Assembly (NCBI GenBank): GCA_016801885.1
Contig: CM028895.1
Location: forward strand, 5,294,001 to 5,358,000
Source: Toxotes chatareus
Lineage: Eukaryota; Chordata; Actinopteri; Toxotidae
Reading direction: 5' to 3'
Length of the DNA stretch: 64,000 nt
Under the pieces are notes generated by a model. That model saw nothing but the letters and a program-made list of their open reading frames with translations. It was not told where the DNA came from and ran no database searches. This document shows, in pieces, positions 61,112-64,000 of the stretch. The stretch's first letter is position 1. Every line of letters begins with the position of its first letter. Made by a program: the position numbers and the translations under genes.

Positions 61112-62020
61112 TTTACCGGCTGTGTCTCATCAAGTTGCCGTGTGATGCCTTAATTAGGATGTAGTCCACATAGAACAAAATGTCCATGAAGTCCTCTCGA
61201 GTCATGGACCGGCCATCTGCGTACTTCCACTCATGCTGTAAACACACACACACACACATACAGTGACTACACTGACAAATCAATTTTACCATTGCACTCC
61301 TTTACCAATGTAATAAATCCTGTTTGTATTGACAGACAGAGCTCCCTTATTTTTTTAGTTGGTATTTAATAAAAGTTAATGTTTATAAATACCCAAACAA
61401 CAAGACTCATACTTCTTCAAGTATCTTCCAACATTTAACTTTCATCCAAAGCTGTACCTCTGTCATGTCGATCTCATGGCGGGTGAGCTGACCGATCTGG
61501 AGTCCTGTCATGTGGCGAGTCATCACGATGCTCCGGTTTGGACCACCCTTGATGATGACCTGAGGCTCATAGGAGGAAGGACCAGTTTCATCTCTGGCCT
61601 CGTAGTACACTGCATATTTCAACTGGCCACCATATGCTGTGATCTAAAAAAAAAAAAAAAAAACATAGAAAAATAATTAAAAACACCACCGAAACAGTGC
61701 TGATTGTCCCTAGTGGTCATTTTTGTCCATTGTCCATCAGTCATTTGGATGAAATAAATCTTGTACATTATTGTTTAGTTTGGGAATTAAAAATTGCTGT
61801 AGGAAAAAAAACTGGTCAACAGGTTTCTTCTGAGGTTTCCTACCATAGAGCCTCTGAACTGCTCCGGCAGCTTCCAGTAGTAGGGTTCAGAGAGCGTTGA
61901 GGCGACCAGCTCTGCATGGGCGATGATCTCAGGGTGCTGAAAGCTCACTCCTCTCCTCGTCTCAACAGTGTTGGATTTATCCACCAGGGGGAGCATCGTC
62001 TGCTCTGGCTTTAGCGTTAA
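10983..62020 (-). CDS. lama2: Laminin alpha-2 chain, 3' 44 exons (5' part off window)
   Basis: Gene-level entry; the exons are listed separately. Laminin alpha-2 is a secreted basement-membrane subunit that trimerises with beta and gamma chains and links muscle and Schwann cells to the matrix through alpha-dystroglycan and integrins. The 44 exons join with consistent phases and GT/AG ends into 1966 codons plus TAA. Partial-protein layout: laminin IV-A domain ~1-185; LE modules ~186-387; coiled coil ~388-954, opened by a CxxxC pair; LG1 ~955-1142; LG2 ~1143-1331; LG3 ~1332-1530 with an RRRRQ cleavage motif; proline/acid hinge ~1531-1572; LG4 ~1573-1752; LG5 ~1770-1966. Human LAMA2 has about 65 exons, so some 21 would lie beyond the right edge. 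LAMA2 is chosen over LAMA1 because of NATAAFKAYSNIK, the furin motif inside LG3 and the hinge. Introns are repeat-rich; no break in the reading frame was seen. Confidence 0.95.
11374..11762. mobile_element. Foldback-type repeat with ~60-bp inverted ends
   Basis: The left end reads ggcaactggacttgcttgag then gaagacgtttcacctctc; the right end is its inverted copy (gctgaaacgtcttcaagc, caagtccagtcgcc). The ends match over about 60 bp with a handful of differences, enclosing ~260 bp without transposase. Lies wholly in the last lama2 intron. I recall this end sequence as widely dispersed in teleosts, but family assignment is uncertain. Confidence 0.75.
11870..12089 (-). CDS. lama2: lama2 exon 43: LG5
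   Basis: 220 nt: LLFHVDNGAGRITAEHMPEG, FCDGQWHSVTANKLRHRVEL, CDTNDPIYVGGYP. Strong LG5 match. A Cys precedes DTNDP where I recall Ala in human. Confidence 0.93.
12167..12481. mobile_element. CpG-rich inverted-repeat element (MITE-like)
   Basis: Outer arms are inverted copies: tgtgcactgttagcatc ... gctgctaa on the left against the reverse complement of ttagcagcattgatgctaac on the right, continuing through ttttccacatt, acacggattgcg and gaatgcgcgc. The core repeats agctacgta and tcgcgaa many times in both orientations and is far richer in CpG than its surroundings. No coding capacity. Sits in one lama2 intron between LG5 exons. Confidence 0.78.
12551..12681 (-). CDS. lama2: lama2 exon 42: LG5
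   Basis: 131 nt: VSSYRVGLDVSIALEFRTSR, LLAVSNQANDGLGLEIVEGK. The acceptor ttatctag is preferred over the nearer cctacag(ag): it restores VSSYRVGLD, aligning to human VGGFKVGLD without a gap, whereas splicing at cctacag shifts the frame into a stop. Confidence 0.88.
12880..13011 (-). CDS. lama2: lama2 exon 41: LG4-LG5 linker and LG5 start
   Basis: 132 nt: GRSEAAVEDFKLNMATPTSS, MVGRCFVATETGTYFDGTGF. TPTSS...G.CF and GTYFDGTGF match human. The linker before them is about 20 residues longer than in human. Confidence 0.88.
13200..13278 (-). CDS. lama2: lama2 exon 40: LG4 end
   Basis: 79 nt: ILYSINGCIRNLKMVGGAVS, AKAATT. Leaves in phase 1 at donor gtaatgg. A consensus-like internal donor (gtgagcgc) lies inside the exon, leaving alternatives for the LG4-LG5 linker. 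Confidence 0.85.
13550..13627 (-). CDS. lama2: lama2 exon 39: LG4
   Basis: 26 codons, phase 0: ADLLDVVGMLYVGGLPQNYT, TKRIGP. Almost identical to human LAMA2. Confidence 0.94.
13841..13921 (-). CDS. lama2: lama2 exon 38: LG4
   Basis: 27 codons, phase 0: IRVSRNKQRGLLVVDGRYSK, TSPKK. The basic residues are in the region implicated in dystroglycan and heparin binding in the family. A (GAAA)n tract adjoins the donor. Confidence 0.92.
14142..14237 (-). CDS. lama2: lama2 exon 37: LG4
   Basis: 32 codons, phase 0: IKDGQVCLGYDLGHGNISGC, FSINDGNWHK. Two cysteines here that I do not recall in human LG4 at these positions. Confidence 0.92.
14571..14664 (-). CDS. lama2: lama2 exon 36: LG4
   Basis: 94 nt: LILEFELRTKEESGLVLYMA, RINHADFVSIQ. 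ARINHADF is a LAMA2-specific LG4 segment. Confidence 0.94.
14665..15693 (-). other. lama2 intron, no special content
   Basis: About 1 kb of unique-looking intron within LG4; nothing recognised. The 14238-14570 intron on the other side is likewise featureless. Confidence 0.6.
15694..15806 (-). CDS. lama2: lama2 exon 35: LG4 start
   Basis: 113 nt: DSCASAVAPTALEKAYQFGL, TRNSHMSFAFDDTKVRER. FGL.RNSH and AFDDTKV match human LG4. Sits after a 5.4-kb intron, the longest complete one here. Confidence 0.92.
16565..18150. repeat. 1.6-kb polypyrimidine-rich tract
   Basis: On the + strand the stretch is overwhelmingly C and T (ttcctcctt-type words) with few purines, giving a polypurine transcript in the lama2 sense direction. 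ORFs of up to 188 codons inside are products of biased composition (Ser/Leu/Pro-rich). Three related ~40-bp words are spaced at its right end. Confidence 0.85.
18151..21230 (-). other. Rest of the LG3-LG4 intron
   Basis: Unique-looking sequence after the pyrimidine tract. It has a (TG)n run at about 18501-18524 and a G-rich patch near 18541-18595 with four G runs; nothing coding was recognised. 15807-16564 is likewise unremarkable. Confidence 0.5.
21231..21414 (-). CDS. lama2: lama2 exon 34: LG3 end and LG3-LG4 hinge
   Basis: 184 nt: LSDFSRPVSFENAEIGQC closes LG3, followed by a hinge of seven consecutive prolines, an acidic block (EEEEPEKEE) and PPMTPAPVTPP. The hinge separates the LG1-3 and LG4-5 globules. 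It is conserved in being Pro-rich but not in detail. Confidence 0.92.
21415..22239 (-). other. lama2 intron, no special content
   Basis: 825 bp; nothing recognised beyond AT-rich unique sequence. Confidence 0.55.
22240..22416 (-). CDS. lama2: lama2 exon 33: LG3
   Basis: 177 nt: SFAVQVDEETKREATLPNDQ, FLGGIPAEVEQ, NVPFQGCIWNLMINAV. The donor gtgcgt is chosen because it gives the right phase and the human-like INSV/INAV join; another GT lies four bases on. A (TG)n tract feeds the acceptor. Confidence 0.9.
22550..22701 (-). CDS. lama2: lama2 exon 32: LG3
   Basis: 152 nt: PYISVMLNKGSLEVLVFTGS, NDGKEHSLRIERLAGR. Follows a 3.6-kb intron rich in simple sequence. Confidence 0.92.
23655..24005. repeat. 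Purine-rich tract
   Basis: About 350 bp of almost pure A/G on the + strand (gaggag, agagag words). It is followed within 200 bp by an alternating purine-pyrimidine run at 24194-24220. Confidence 0.85.
24975..25325. repeat. Pyrimidine-rich tract
   Basis: About 350 bp of C/T-rich sequence on the + strand, just before the (CA)n at 25383. Complementary in bias to the purine tract 1 kb upstream in the same intron. Confidence 0.85.
25383..25445. repeat. (CA)n microsatellite, 63 bp
   Basis: Uninterrupted CA dinucleotides, the longest pure run noticed in the window. Confidence 0.97.
25929..26285. repeat. Duplicated ~100-bp module, 254 bp apart
   Basis: Copy 1 (25929-26030) and copy 2 (26182-26285) share gttgccaaca, aaatctcattaatatgcac, and ttcacttag, each preceded by a (TG)n tract. 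Copy 2 has a perfect octamer ATGCAAAT at 26216-26223. Confidence 0.85.
26309..26362 (-). CDS. lama2: lama2 exon 31: furin-site micro-exon in LG3
   Basis: 18 codons, phase 0: ARNTNLFSSKRRRRQSGE. The RRRRQ motif matches the furin-type site at which laminin alpha-2 is cleaved within LG3; the two halves stay associated. Bounded by acceptor cacctcag and donor gtgggtt. Confidence 0.9.
26905..27060 (-). CDS. lama2: lama2 exon 30: LG3 start
   Basis: 52 codons, phase 0: NLYTVSFSKPGYMELGGLSL, IGTEISLSFSTLADTGTILL. Leads into the furin-site exon. Confidence 0.93.
27621..28175. mobile_element. Probable dispersed fish repeat (Tc1-like end)
   Basis: Starts acactaccggatcaaaagct, which resembles the CACTACCGGTCAAAAG start of Tc1-like fish elements. 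The following ~500 bp (tttttccagtttttaatcg, ggcagagttggaacaaact, aaagtgaaagccaaaccac) recalls a sequence I have seen dispersed in percomorph genomes. I could not find a matching inverted end, so limits and class are uncertain. The ORFs of 70-95 codons over it are probably fortuitous. Confidence 0.5.
28839..28959 (-). CDS. lama2: lama2 exon 29: LG2 end
   Basis: 121 nt: PEVTLKRYAGCLREIEVSRT, SDYTGVTKGCNVE. Paired LG cysteines present. Confidence 0.93.
29364..29421. other. 58-nt hairpin, ~20-bp stem
   Basis: ccatgtttttgtagc at 29364-29378 is perfectly complementary to gctacaaaaacatgg at 29407-29421, and an inner aagca/tgctt pair extends the stem across a small bulge. The loop is A-rich. It lies in a lama2 intron. 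It could be a small foldback repeat or a short precursor-like hairpin. Confidence 0.7.
30200..30338 (-). CDS. lama2: lama2 exon 28: LG2
   Basis: 139 nt: AVVTVVDIDSSAEEKIVATS, KIYFGGLPTIGNYR. The acceptor is the weak-looking tttacaaag. The donor gtac runs straight into a (CA)n tract. Confidence 0.9.
30492..30636 (-). CDS. lama2: lama2 exon 27: LG2
   Basis: 145 nt: KDFMSLELSEGKVKVNFDLG, then HNDGSWKSLTMSRNKKQ. Phase 0 in, phase 1 out. Confidence 0.94.
30818..30980 (-). CDS. lama2: lama2 exon 26: LG2
   Basis: 163 nt: SPQRSDGEGIVQLDGEGYAA, RPTRWNPNVSTVTFKFRTFS, ALLMYLATEDM. Very close to human LG2. Confidence 0.94.
31329..31453 (-). CDS. lama2: lama2 exon 25: LG1 end
   Basis: 125 nt: KADAVRATTFIGCMGETFLD, GKPIGLWNYRERQGDCKGC. 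Contains the paired LG cysteines. Confidence 0.93.
31544..31703 (-). CDS. lama2: lama2 exon 24: LG1
   Basis: 160 nt: NGLNGTISVYPLEGSMAGMM, then FTILDVDQNAYLFVGGILG. LFVGG is the usual LG strand. Confidence 0.93.
31704..32515 (-). other. lama2 intron, no special content
   Basis: 812 bp in LG1; the 102-codon + strand ORF at 32077-32385 is not supported. Confidence 0.55.
32516..32649 (-). CDS. lama2: lama2 exon 23: LG1
   Basis: 134 nt: VDFLALEMRKGKVNFLWDVG, SGVGRVEYP and HDGNWHRIEAS. The G..NW / DG.WH turn is typical of LG folds. Confidence 0.93.
32650..34764 (-). other. lama2 intron with degenerate AT repeats
   Basis: 2.1 kb holding the 33.6-33.9 kb repeat cluster and (TG)n runs near 34180 and 34240; the remainder is AT-rich and unique-looking. 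Confidence 0.55.
33614..33903. repeat. Degenerate repeats with AT-rich core
   Basis: Three related words (33614-33680, 33777-33832, 33843-33903) share a pattern of ca-rich lead, attattattca, a gap, then attagtgg or attaggg followed by a purine-rich end. Spacing is irregular. Confidence 0.6.
34765..34908 (-). CDS. lama2: lama2 exon 22: LG1 start
   Basis: 48 codons, phase 0: IKVSVSSGGDCLRSYRPDIR and ENLLFYLGSAKY. Start of the first laminin G-like domain. Confidence 0.93.
35111..35265 (-). CDS. lama2: lama2 exon 21: end of coiled coil
   Basis: 155 nt: AKVKDLEDEADRLLEKLQPI and NISQIKELINQARKQANS, highly conserved C-terminal heptads that drive trimer assembly. An in-frame alternative acceptor (catgctgcag) lies nine bases inside the chosen one. 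Confidence 0.92.
36298..36480 (-). CDS. lama2: lama2 exon 20: coiled coil
   Basis: 183 nt: DTAVKLAATKAVAADANATA, VLERLGDLNLHIRGLQRNYS, IQDPEKN. DP.KN matches human. The acceptor has a long T tract. Confidence 0.92.
37529..37578. repeat. (CA)n microsatellite, 50 bp
   Basis: Pure CA run about 52 bp beyond the donor side of lama2 exon 19. Confidence 0.97.
37631..37747 (-). CDS. lama2: lama2 exon 19: coiled coil
   Basis: 117 nt: ENADSVAELKGRVNAARDKT and VNGTMATLNAIPN. A (CA)n tract sits directly at the acceptor and another lies about 50 bp past the donor. Confidence 0.91.
37752..37782. repeat. (CA)n microsatellite at a splice acceptor
   Basis: CA run directly beside exon 19; in the sense direction it forms the (TG)n sequence just before the acceptor tatag. 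Confidence 0.95.
38066..38168 (-). CDS. lama2: lama2 exon 18: coiled coil
   Basis: 103 nt: ALGPEIPVKDAAQGALQMSQ then RLLNQARQLQNDVK. Acceptor taken as gtttag, the one that keeps phase and aligns to human without gaps; a second AG lies seven bases inside. A (CA)n tract adjoins the acceptor. Confidence 0.88.
38545..38775. repeat. Purine-rich tract
   Basis: A/G-rich sequence interrupted by a (TG)n run near 38685-38708, in the lama2 coiled-coil region. Confidence 0.75.
39136..39274 (-). CDS. lama2: lama2 exon 17: coiled coil
   Basis: 139 nt: ILAEAKNLSFNATAAFKAYS, NIKANVDEAEKEAK. NATAAFKAYSNIK is a near-identical LAMA2 segment with a potential N-glycosylation site (NAT). Confidence 0.94.
39545..39771. 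mobile_element. Non-autonomous hAT-like repeat, copy B (partial, inverted)
   Basis: Ends with gattaatcatctactagttt then cagcccta, the reverse complement of the start of the same family (AGGGCTG..ACTA). The left part has a (aatc)6 tract at 39563-39587 and divergent sequence, so the copy looks truncated. Orientation is opposite to copy A, about 550 bp away. Confidence 0.55.
39826..39986 (-). CDS. lama2: lama2 exon 16: coiled coil
   Basis: 161 nt: DLEEMERELGPLHDQLGDKV and HNAEEHAKQLNESAAILD. Leaves in phase 2. Confidence 0.91.
40145..40261 (-). CDS. lama2: lama2 exon 15: coiled coil
   Basis: 39 codons, phase 0: KRSAVSAVKQEAQEILGEGE and LLDEANQLSDNINKEIE. About two or three residues shorter than I recall in human. 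Confidence 0.9.
40317..40570. mobile_element. Non-autonomous hAT-like repeat, copy A
   Basis: Begins tagggccgcagctaatgact, runs through ttctcgattaatcgattc and gagaagctggaaccagg, and ends ctgctcgattgagctcta. This is the layout of a very common teleost repeat starting AGGGCTGCAACTAACGATTA and ending in ...GCAGCTCTA. No transposase and no clear target-site duplication. Confidence 0.65.
41641..41772 (-). CDS. lama2: lama2 exon 14: coiled coil
   Basis: 44 codons, phase 0: IKGKLSDHEGKLQEAEDLL to AEQNQANLTALE. Ends in the conserved NxTALE. Confidence 0.9.
41862..41940 (-). CDS. lama2: lama2 exon 13: coiled coil
   Basis: 79 nt: LAEELYQKVKRLFGNPHQAT then EDLKAE. The KVKRLFG core matches KVKKLFG of human LAMA2. 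Phase 2 in, phase 0 out; donor gtaatta. Confidence 0.9.
41941..44830 (-). other. lama2 intron, unidentified sequence
   Basis: 2.9 kb. The 42600-43100 part looks more GC-rich than its surroundings with two overlapping ORFs on opposite strands, but I recognise no family. Confidence 0.45.
44831..44993 (-). CDS. lama2: lama2 exon 12: coiled coil
   Basis: 163 nt: LQSKAAELNQTLSRRDGTPD, continuing with MRKRQLGGKKSIAEEEM. Charged, heptad-like, no cysteine. Introns on both sides exceed 2.8 kb. Confidence 0.9.
44994..48570 (-). other. lama2 intron, 3.6 kb
   Basis: Contains the TG-rich duplicated region at 45.7-46.3 kb, a (CT)n patch at about 46408-46444, and unique sequence to 48.5 kb. A 65-codon + strand ORF at 47260 is unrecognised. 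Confidence 0.5.
45690..46340. repeat. TG-rich region with a duplicated word
   Basis: Dense tgtg tracts. The word tttgaaatgtaaac occurs at about 45831 and 45950, about 119 bp apart, each followed by a similar atg-containing tail, suggesting a local duplication. Confidence 0.65.
48571..48682 (-). CDS. lama2: lama2 exon 11: coiled coil
   Basis: 112 nt: ATKVSADGEQVEDDADRI and the following heptads. ATKV.ADGEQ is a LAMA2 signature. Leaves in phase 1. Confidence 0.91.
48683..50492 (-). other. lama2 intron, 1.8 kb
   Basis: CA-rich sequence at 48815-49025 and otherwise unique-looking DNA; nothing coding. Confidence 0.5.
50493..50591 (-). CDS. lama2: lama2 exon 10: coiled coil
   Basis: 33 codons, phase 0: HMLSPQKAPERLLQLADSNL and VVEMDQLHSR. 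SPQ.APERL.QLA is conserved with LAMA2. Confidence 0.92.
51043..51185 (-). CDS. lama2: lama2 exon 9: start of the coiled-coil arm
   Basis: 143 nt encoding CDDECSGLLISDMDRL through ENMTEELK. In laminins the CxxxC pair forms inter-chain disulfides at the top of the long arm. Separated from the LE exons by a 2.8-kb intron. Confidence 0.92.
51186..53963 (-). other. lama2 intron, 2.8 kb
   Basis: Contains the (AC)n at 51850, a T16 run near 52319 and a (GAAA)n run at about 53890-53913; otherwise unique-looking. Confidence 0.5.
51850..51880. repeat. (AC)n microsatellite
   Basis: Pure AC run of about 31 bp in the intron before lama2 exon 9. Confidence 0.95.
53964..54157 (-). CDS. lama2: lama2 exon 8: last LE modules
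   Basis: 194 nt encoding CATGYHGNPRMPGGHCEECK, then CDPVTGQCRCRVGASGKSCD and a short tail before the arm. Leaves in phase 1; donor gtaagac. Confidence 0.92.
54325..54411 (-). CDS. lama2: lama2 exon 7: LE module
   Basis: 87 nt encoding FSPTCVAEGFDDYRCTACPE and GYEGKYCER, close to the human LAMA2 segment. Phase 2 in, phase 2 out. Confidence 0.92.
54540..54664 (-). CDS. lama2: lama2 exon 6: LE module
   Basis: 125 nt, phase 0 in, phase 2 out: NCQDNTEGDRCERCAPGFYG then DDCKPCACPL. Typical laminin LE cysteine pattern. The preceding intron is about 3.6 kb. Confidence 0.93.
54665..58239 (-). other. lama2 intron, 3.6 kb
   Basis: Holds CA-rich sequence at 56010-56200, the purine tract at 56460-56995, and homopolymer runs (T18 near 55688, T17 near 57910). 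No gene recognised. Confidence 0.5.
56460..56995. repeat. Purine-rich tract, ~0.5 kb
   Basis: A/G-rich on the + strand (gagagag, gggagagg words). ORFs of about 90-110 codons across it reflect composition. Confidence 0.85.
58240..58280 (-). pseudogene. lama2: Decayed duplicate of the 3' end of lama2 exon 5
   Basis: In the - direction the copy reads GACCCTCATACAGCCATATG then CCAG|gtagct, against GACCCCGAGACATCCATATG then CCAG|gtaaat in the real exon 62 bp away. The exon frame would read DPHTAICQ beside DPETSICQ. A usable-looking donor is retained, but extending the exon to it adds 62 nt and shifts the frame. Confidence 0.65.
58302..58454 (-). CDS. lama2: lama2 exon 5: LE (EGF-like) module
   Basis: 51 codons, phase 0: ECAAGFYRLRS through CQCSGHSSTCDPETSICQ. 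The cysteine spacing is that of a laminin EGF-like module. A decayed copy of the 3' end of this exon lies 62 bp further downstream in the gene (see findings). Confidence 0.93.
58455..60095 (-). other. lama2 intron, 1.6 kb
   Basis: CA-rich to about 58850, with an (AAAT)n run at about 59471-59491 and A15 near 59928; otherwise unique-looking. Confidence 0.5.
60096..60213 (-). CDS. lama2: lama2 exon 4: end of IV-A, start of LE module
   Basis: One base completes the Arg codon, then 39 codons follow: ISEISLTVAEEGRP and IEKCDCPMGYSGLSCE. The CDC..GYSGLSCE pattern is the split LE module that closes domain IV-A. Donor gtgcgta. Confidence 0.92.
60487..60918 (+). pseudogene. Mariner-type transposase C-terminal remnant
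   Basis: A 143-codon ORF carries FYKEGIRMLHGHWTKCVNAG followed by RDYVE. The spacing GI..L..RW.KC....GDYVE is the typical end of mariner-family transposases. The amino-terminal helix-turn-helix and the DDE/D catalytic part are absent upstream. The rest of the ORF (SPRRRSSEALSGG region and the tail after YVER) is not recognisable. It lies antisense in a lama2 intron; presumably a dead fragment. Confidence 0.5.
61074..61108. repeat. (TG)n microsatellite
   Basis: Pure TG run, nine bases from lama2 exon 3 on the donor side. Confidence 0.95.
61117..61235 (-). CDS. lama2: lama2 exon 3: laminin IV-A domain
   Basis: 119 nt, entering in phase 0 and leaving with two bases of an Arg codon. It encodes HEWKYADGRSMTREDFMDIL and then YILIKASHGNLMRHSR. 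By recalled sequence, human LAMA2 has about five more residues between EWKY and TRED. A (TG)n tract flanks the donor. Confidence 0.92.
61458..61643 (-). CDS. lama2: lama2 exon 2: laminin IV-A domain
   Basis: 62 codons, phase 0. It encodes ITAYGGQLKYAVYYEARDET and, near the end, IGQLTRHEIDMTE. The acceptor carries an 18-T tract. Confidence 0.93.
61844..62020 (-). CDS. lama2: lama2 exon 1 of window: laminin IV-A domain
   Basis: 59 codons, phase 0 at both ends; acceptor ccactgtag, donor gtaggaa. It encodes LTLKPEQTMLPLVD, then FQHPEIIAHAELV and YYWKLPEQFRG, strongly conserved positions of the second laminin B/IV domain of LAMA2. The next exon upstream is beyond 64000. Confidence 0.92.
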
Positions 62021-64000
62021 CTACAGTGGGGAACATGAACGGACTCAGAGATGACAGATTGTGGTGTGGTACACCTTTCTATAATATAACATAAGTTACA
62101 CTGTATACGATAACACGACCTTGTAAATCAGGTGAACGTGGGTCATGTGTCACACAAACTCCTCTTTCCCTGACCTCCTAATGATGCTGACTCAAACAAT
62201 GCTCCACCCTCACCATTCTTTGACTCTGGCAGATATCGATTTCAAATAATTTTTTGTCTGAGACTCCTGCCTTGTTACAGAAAATTTCAGTATTCTTTCT
62301 TTCTTTGTTCCCTCTGTGTCTTGTTTCATCTGTGGGCACAGGGGATAGTGGAACATCCAAACTAGTGAGGATACATCAATGCAGCCCTTCTTAGCCTTAT
62401 TTTTTGTTAAACAGTCACACTAATTTGATCAGGTACAGGAAATTCCAGTCATTTCAAGTATGAGAAAAACTGTTATTTATTGGAAAACAATATTAACTCT
62501 TCAGCTGAATCTAAAGGGATTCAGTAGCCATCCTTCACTCTTGTGGCTTTAGTGAAGCCACATCCGAACAGTTTAACGTTGATGATTATGTGTTGTATAT
62601 ATGACCCGACGAACATGTGACATTGATCAAAGGCTGGTAACGATCTTGAACCGGGATTTTATAATTATGTTACCGTTAATAAGACTATCACCACAAGTCT
62701 AACTGAAAAACGTTGCTGCTTTTTCAGTTAGTGAGATGATTGCTTCTTAACAGACATTTATACTAGTGGTCTGAGTCTGTTAATGTAAATGTCTTCCCAT
62801 TCAGAATATAACTTGAAACTGATGGCATCACTCTATCTCTTGCTGATATGTGAAACTTATTTGAGTTATTACTGACAGTGTGGAGAAAATCTAGCCCTTT
62901 CTTTCTCATGCTCTCTGTCTCCCACTTTATGTGTTGATATTTCAATATTACTTGAATAATATCAGGGTTTATTATTGACTGTGGGTTGTGGCTGAGTGGA
63001 CCGCTTTAAAAATAGATTCATCGGCTCGAGACTGGATCTCTTTCTGCTGCTGTAGTCCAGCTGTGTTGATATGTGGATATTGTGTGAATAATATCCCAGG
63101 CATTATGAAAGAGGGCTCTTTGGTTGAGTGGACAGAATCTGAAATCTATTAAGTCACTGAAGTTTGGACACACTGGCAATGCTGACTGCATAATACAGAG
63201 GAAGCTGCATGTGGAATGGAAAATGGCCAATTTCTGTCTTAAGTATTAGTTAAAATGAAATCAATTCCAAACATTTATAAACTGTATATTGTTTCTCATT
63301 TGCAATTTCTTAGATTCAACTTTGAAATTAAATGAACATATAAACATAAAAAAAACTTTTTTTGTTGCTGTTGCAGGAACAAAACTTTTTCATTTATTTG
63401 AGCTGTTGCTTCAGTAAAATACTGATAAGATATTGATGTTAGGTTAATCTTAACAACTTCTATAAATAAGACTGAAAATGTTGAAGTTTCACACAGTGTT
63501 ATTCCTTTGTTTGTATTTACCTAGAAGAAGAAGAAAAGCAAATTTTAGCTCAGTGTGTGTTTTCATTCACTTTCTTTAAGCATGTGTATTTTACCATCAG
63601 CGCTATCATTGAATTCAGCTTATAAGGAGTTCGTCATCCTTTGCAAGGTCATACAGCCCTTTTCACATAACACTGCTGGCTTCATCTATTTATTAAAGTA
63701 ATGGCTCTTTATTATTTAGAAATAGGTGCTCTTTGTTATGGCTTTATTAAAACATGGCAGGATCCTTATAGAAAGAACCACATGCAAAATTGAACACCTC
63801 CTGGGGACTAATGCGCTTCAGGAAGTTAAGAGTTCACAGACATTTTTTAATTTTTGGAGCTCAATAGTTACTGACTCACAGATAGAGGTAGTCATTCAGT
63901 TTGTTCAGGACTTTCTGTTTAATGTTTCCTTTATTTCACAGCTCAGAACTCTATGGCCGGATAAGTTACCAATTAATAATCTAATTAGACAATGCTGCTG
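62021..64000 (-). other. lama2 intron running off the right edge
   Basis: About 2 kb upstream of the first exon in the window. It holds the ~130-bp imperfect duplication; no exon with laminin similarity was found. Confidence 0.6.
62933..63151. repeat. Imperfect tandem duplication, ~130-bp period
   Basis: tgttgatat, gaataatatc, ggtt/ttgg..gagtgga and atagatt/tctatta recur in order in 62933-63022 and 63064-63151. Intronic, diverged. Confidence 0.65.

Overview
The window is vertebrate nuclear DNA, almost certainly from a teleost fish. It has split genes with GT/AG introns of roughly 100 bp to 5.4 kb, very many CA/TG microsatellites, and several dispersed repeats of kinds I associate with spiny-rayed fishes. 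There are no bacterial-type genes. Two genes lie tail to tail: the 3' end of an RGS6-like gene on the + strand and the 3' two thirds of a laminin alpha-2 gene (lama2) on the - strand. All exon limits were placed by hand from splice signals, codon phase and recalled human protein sequence, so single-base errors are possible.

Region 1 (1-6168) is one uninterrupted satellite array of about 80 AT-rich monomers of about 76 bp. It continues off the left edge. Variant monomers recur in the same order about 1.07 kb apart (14 monomers), and a separate 3-monomer (228 bp) duplication sits near 3.5-3.8 kb, so there is higher-order structure. The array ends less than 200 bp before an RGS-domain exon and therefore lies in an rgs6 intron.

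Region 2 (6357-7800) holds the last three coding exons of rgs6: the end of the RGS domain and the C-terminal tail. A 3' untranslated region with a poly(A) signal near 9084 follows. From about 9.1 to 10.5 kb I see no gene.

Region 3 (10983-62020, - strand) is lama2: 44 exons, phase-consistent, with no frameshift or in-frame stop, giving 1966 codons plus stop. Reading 5' to 3' (high to low coordinates) they encode the second laminin IV type A domain, LE (EGF-like) modules, the coiled-coil arm, LG1-LG3 with a basic furin-type site, a proline/acid-rich hinge, LG4-LG5 and the stop. The more 5' exons lie beyond the right edge. The product would be the alpha chain of laminin-211/221, whose arm trimerises with beta and gamma chains and whose LG domains bind dystroglycan and integrins in muscle and Schwann-cell basement membranes.

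The introns carry the accessory material: a foldback element with ~60 bp inverted ends (11374-11762), a CpG-rich inverted-repeat element (12167-12481), a dispersed fish-type repeat (27621-28175), two copies of a hAT-like non-autonomous repeat (39545-39771, 40317-40570), a mariner-type transposase remnant (60487-60918), long one-strand purine/pyrimidine tracts, locally duplicated modules, a 58-nt hairpin (29364-29421) and a decayed duplicate of an exon end (58240-58280). I found no CRISPR array, tRNA or rRNA gene.
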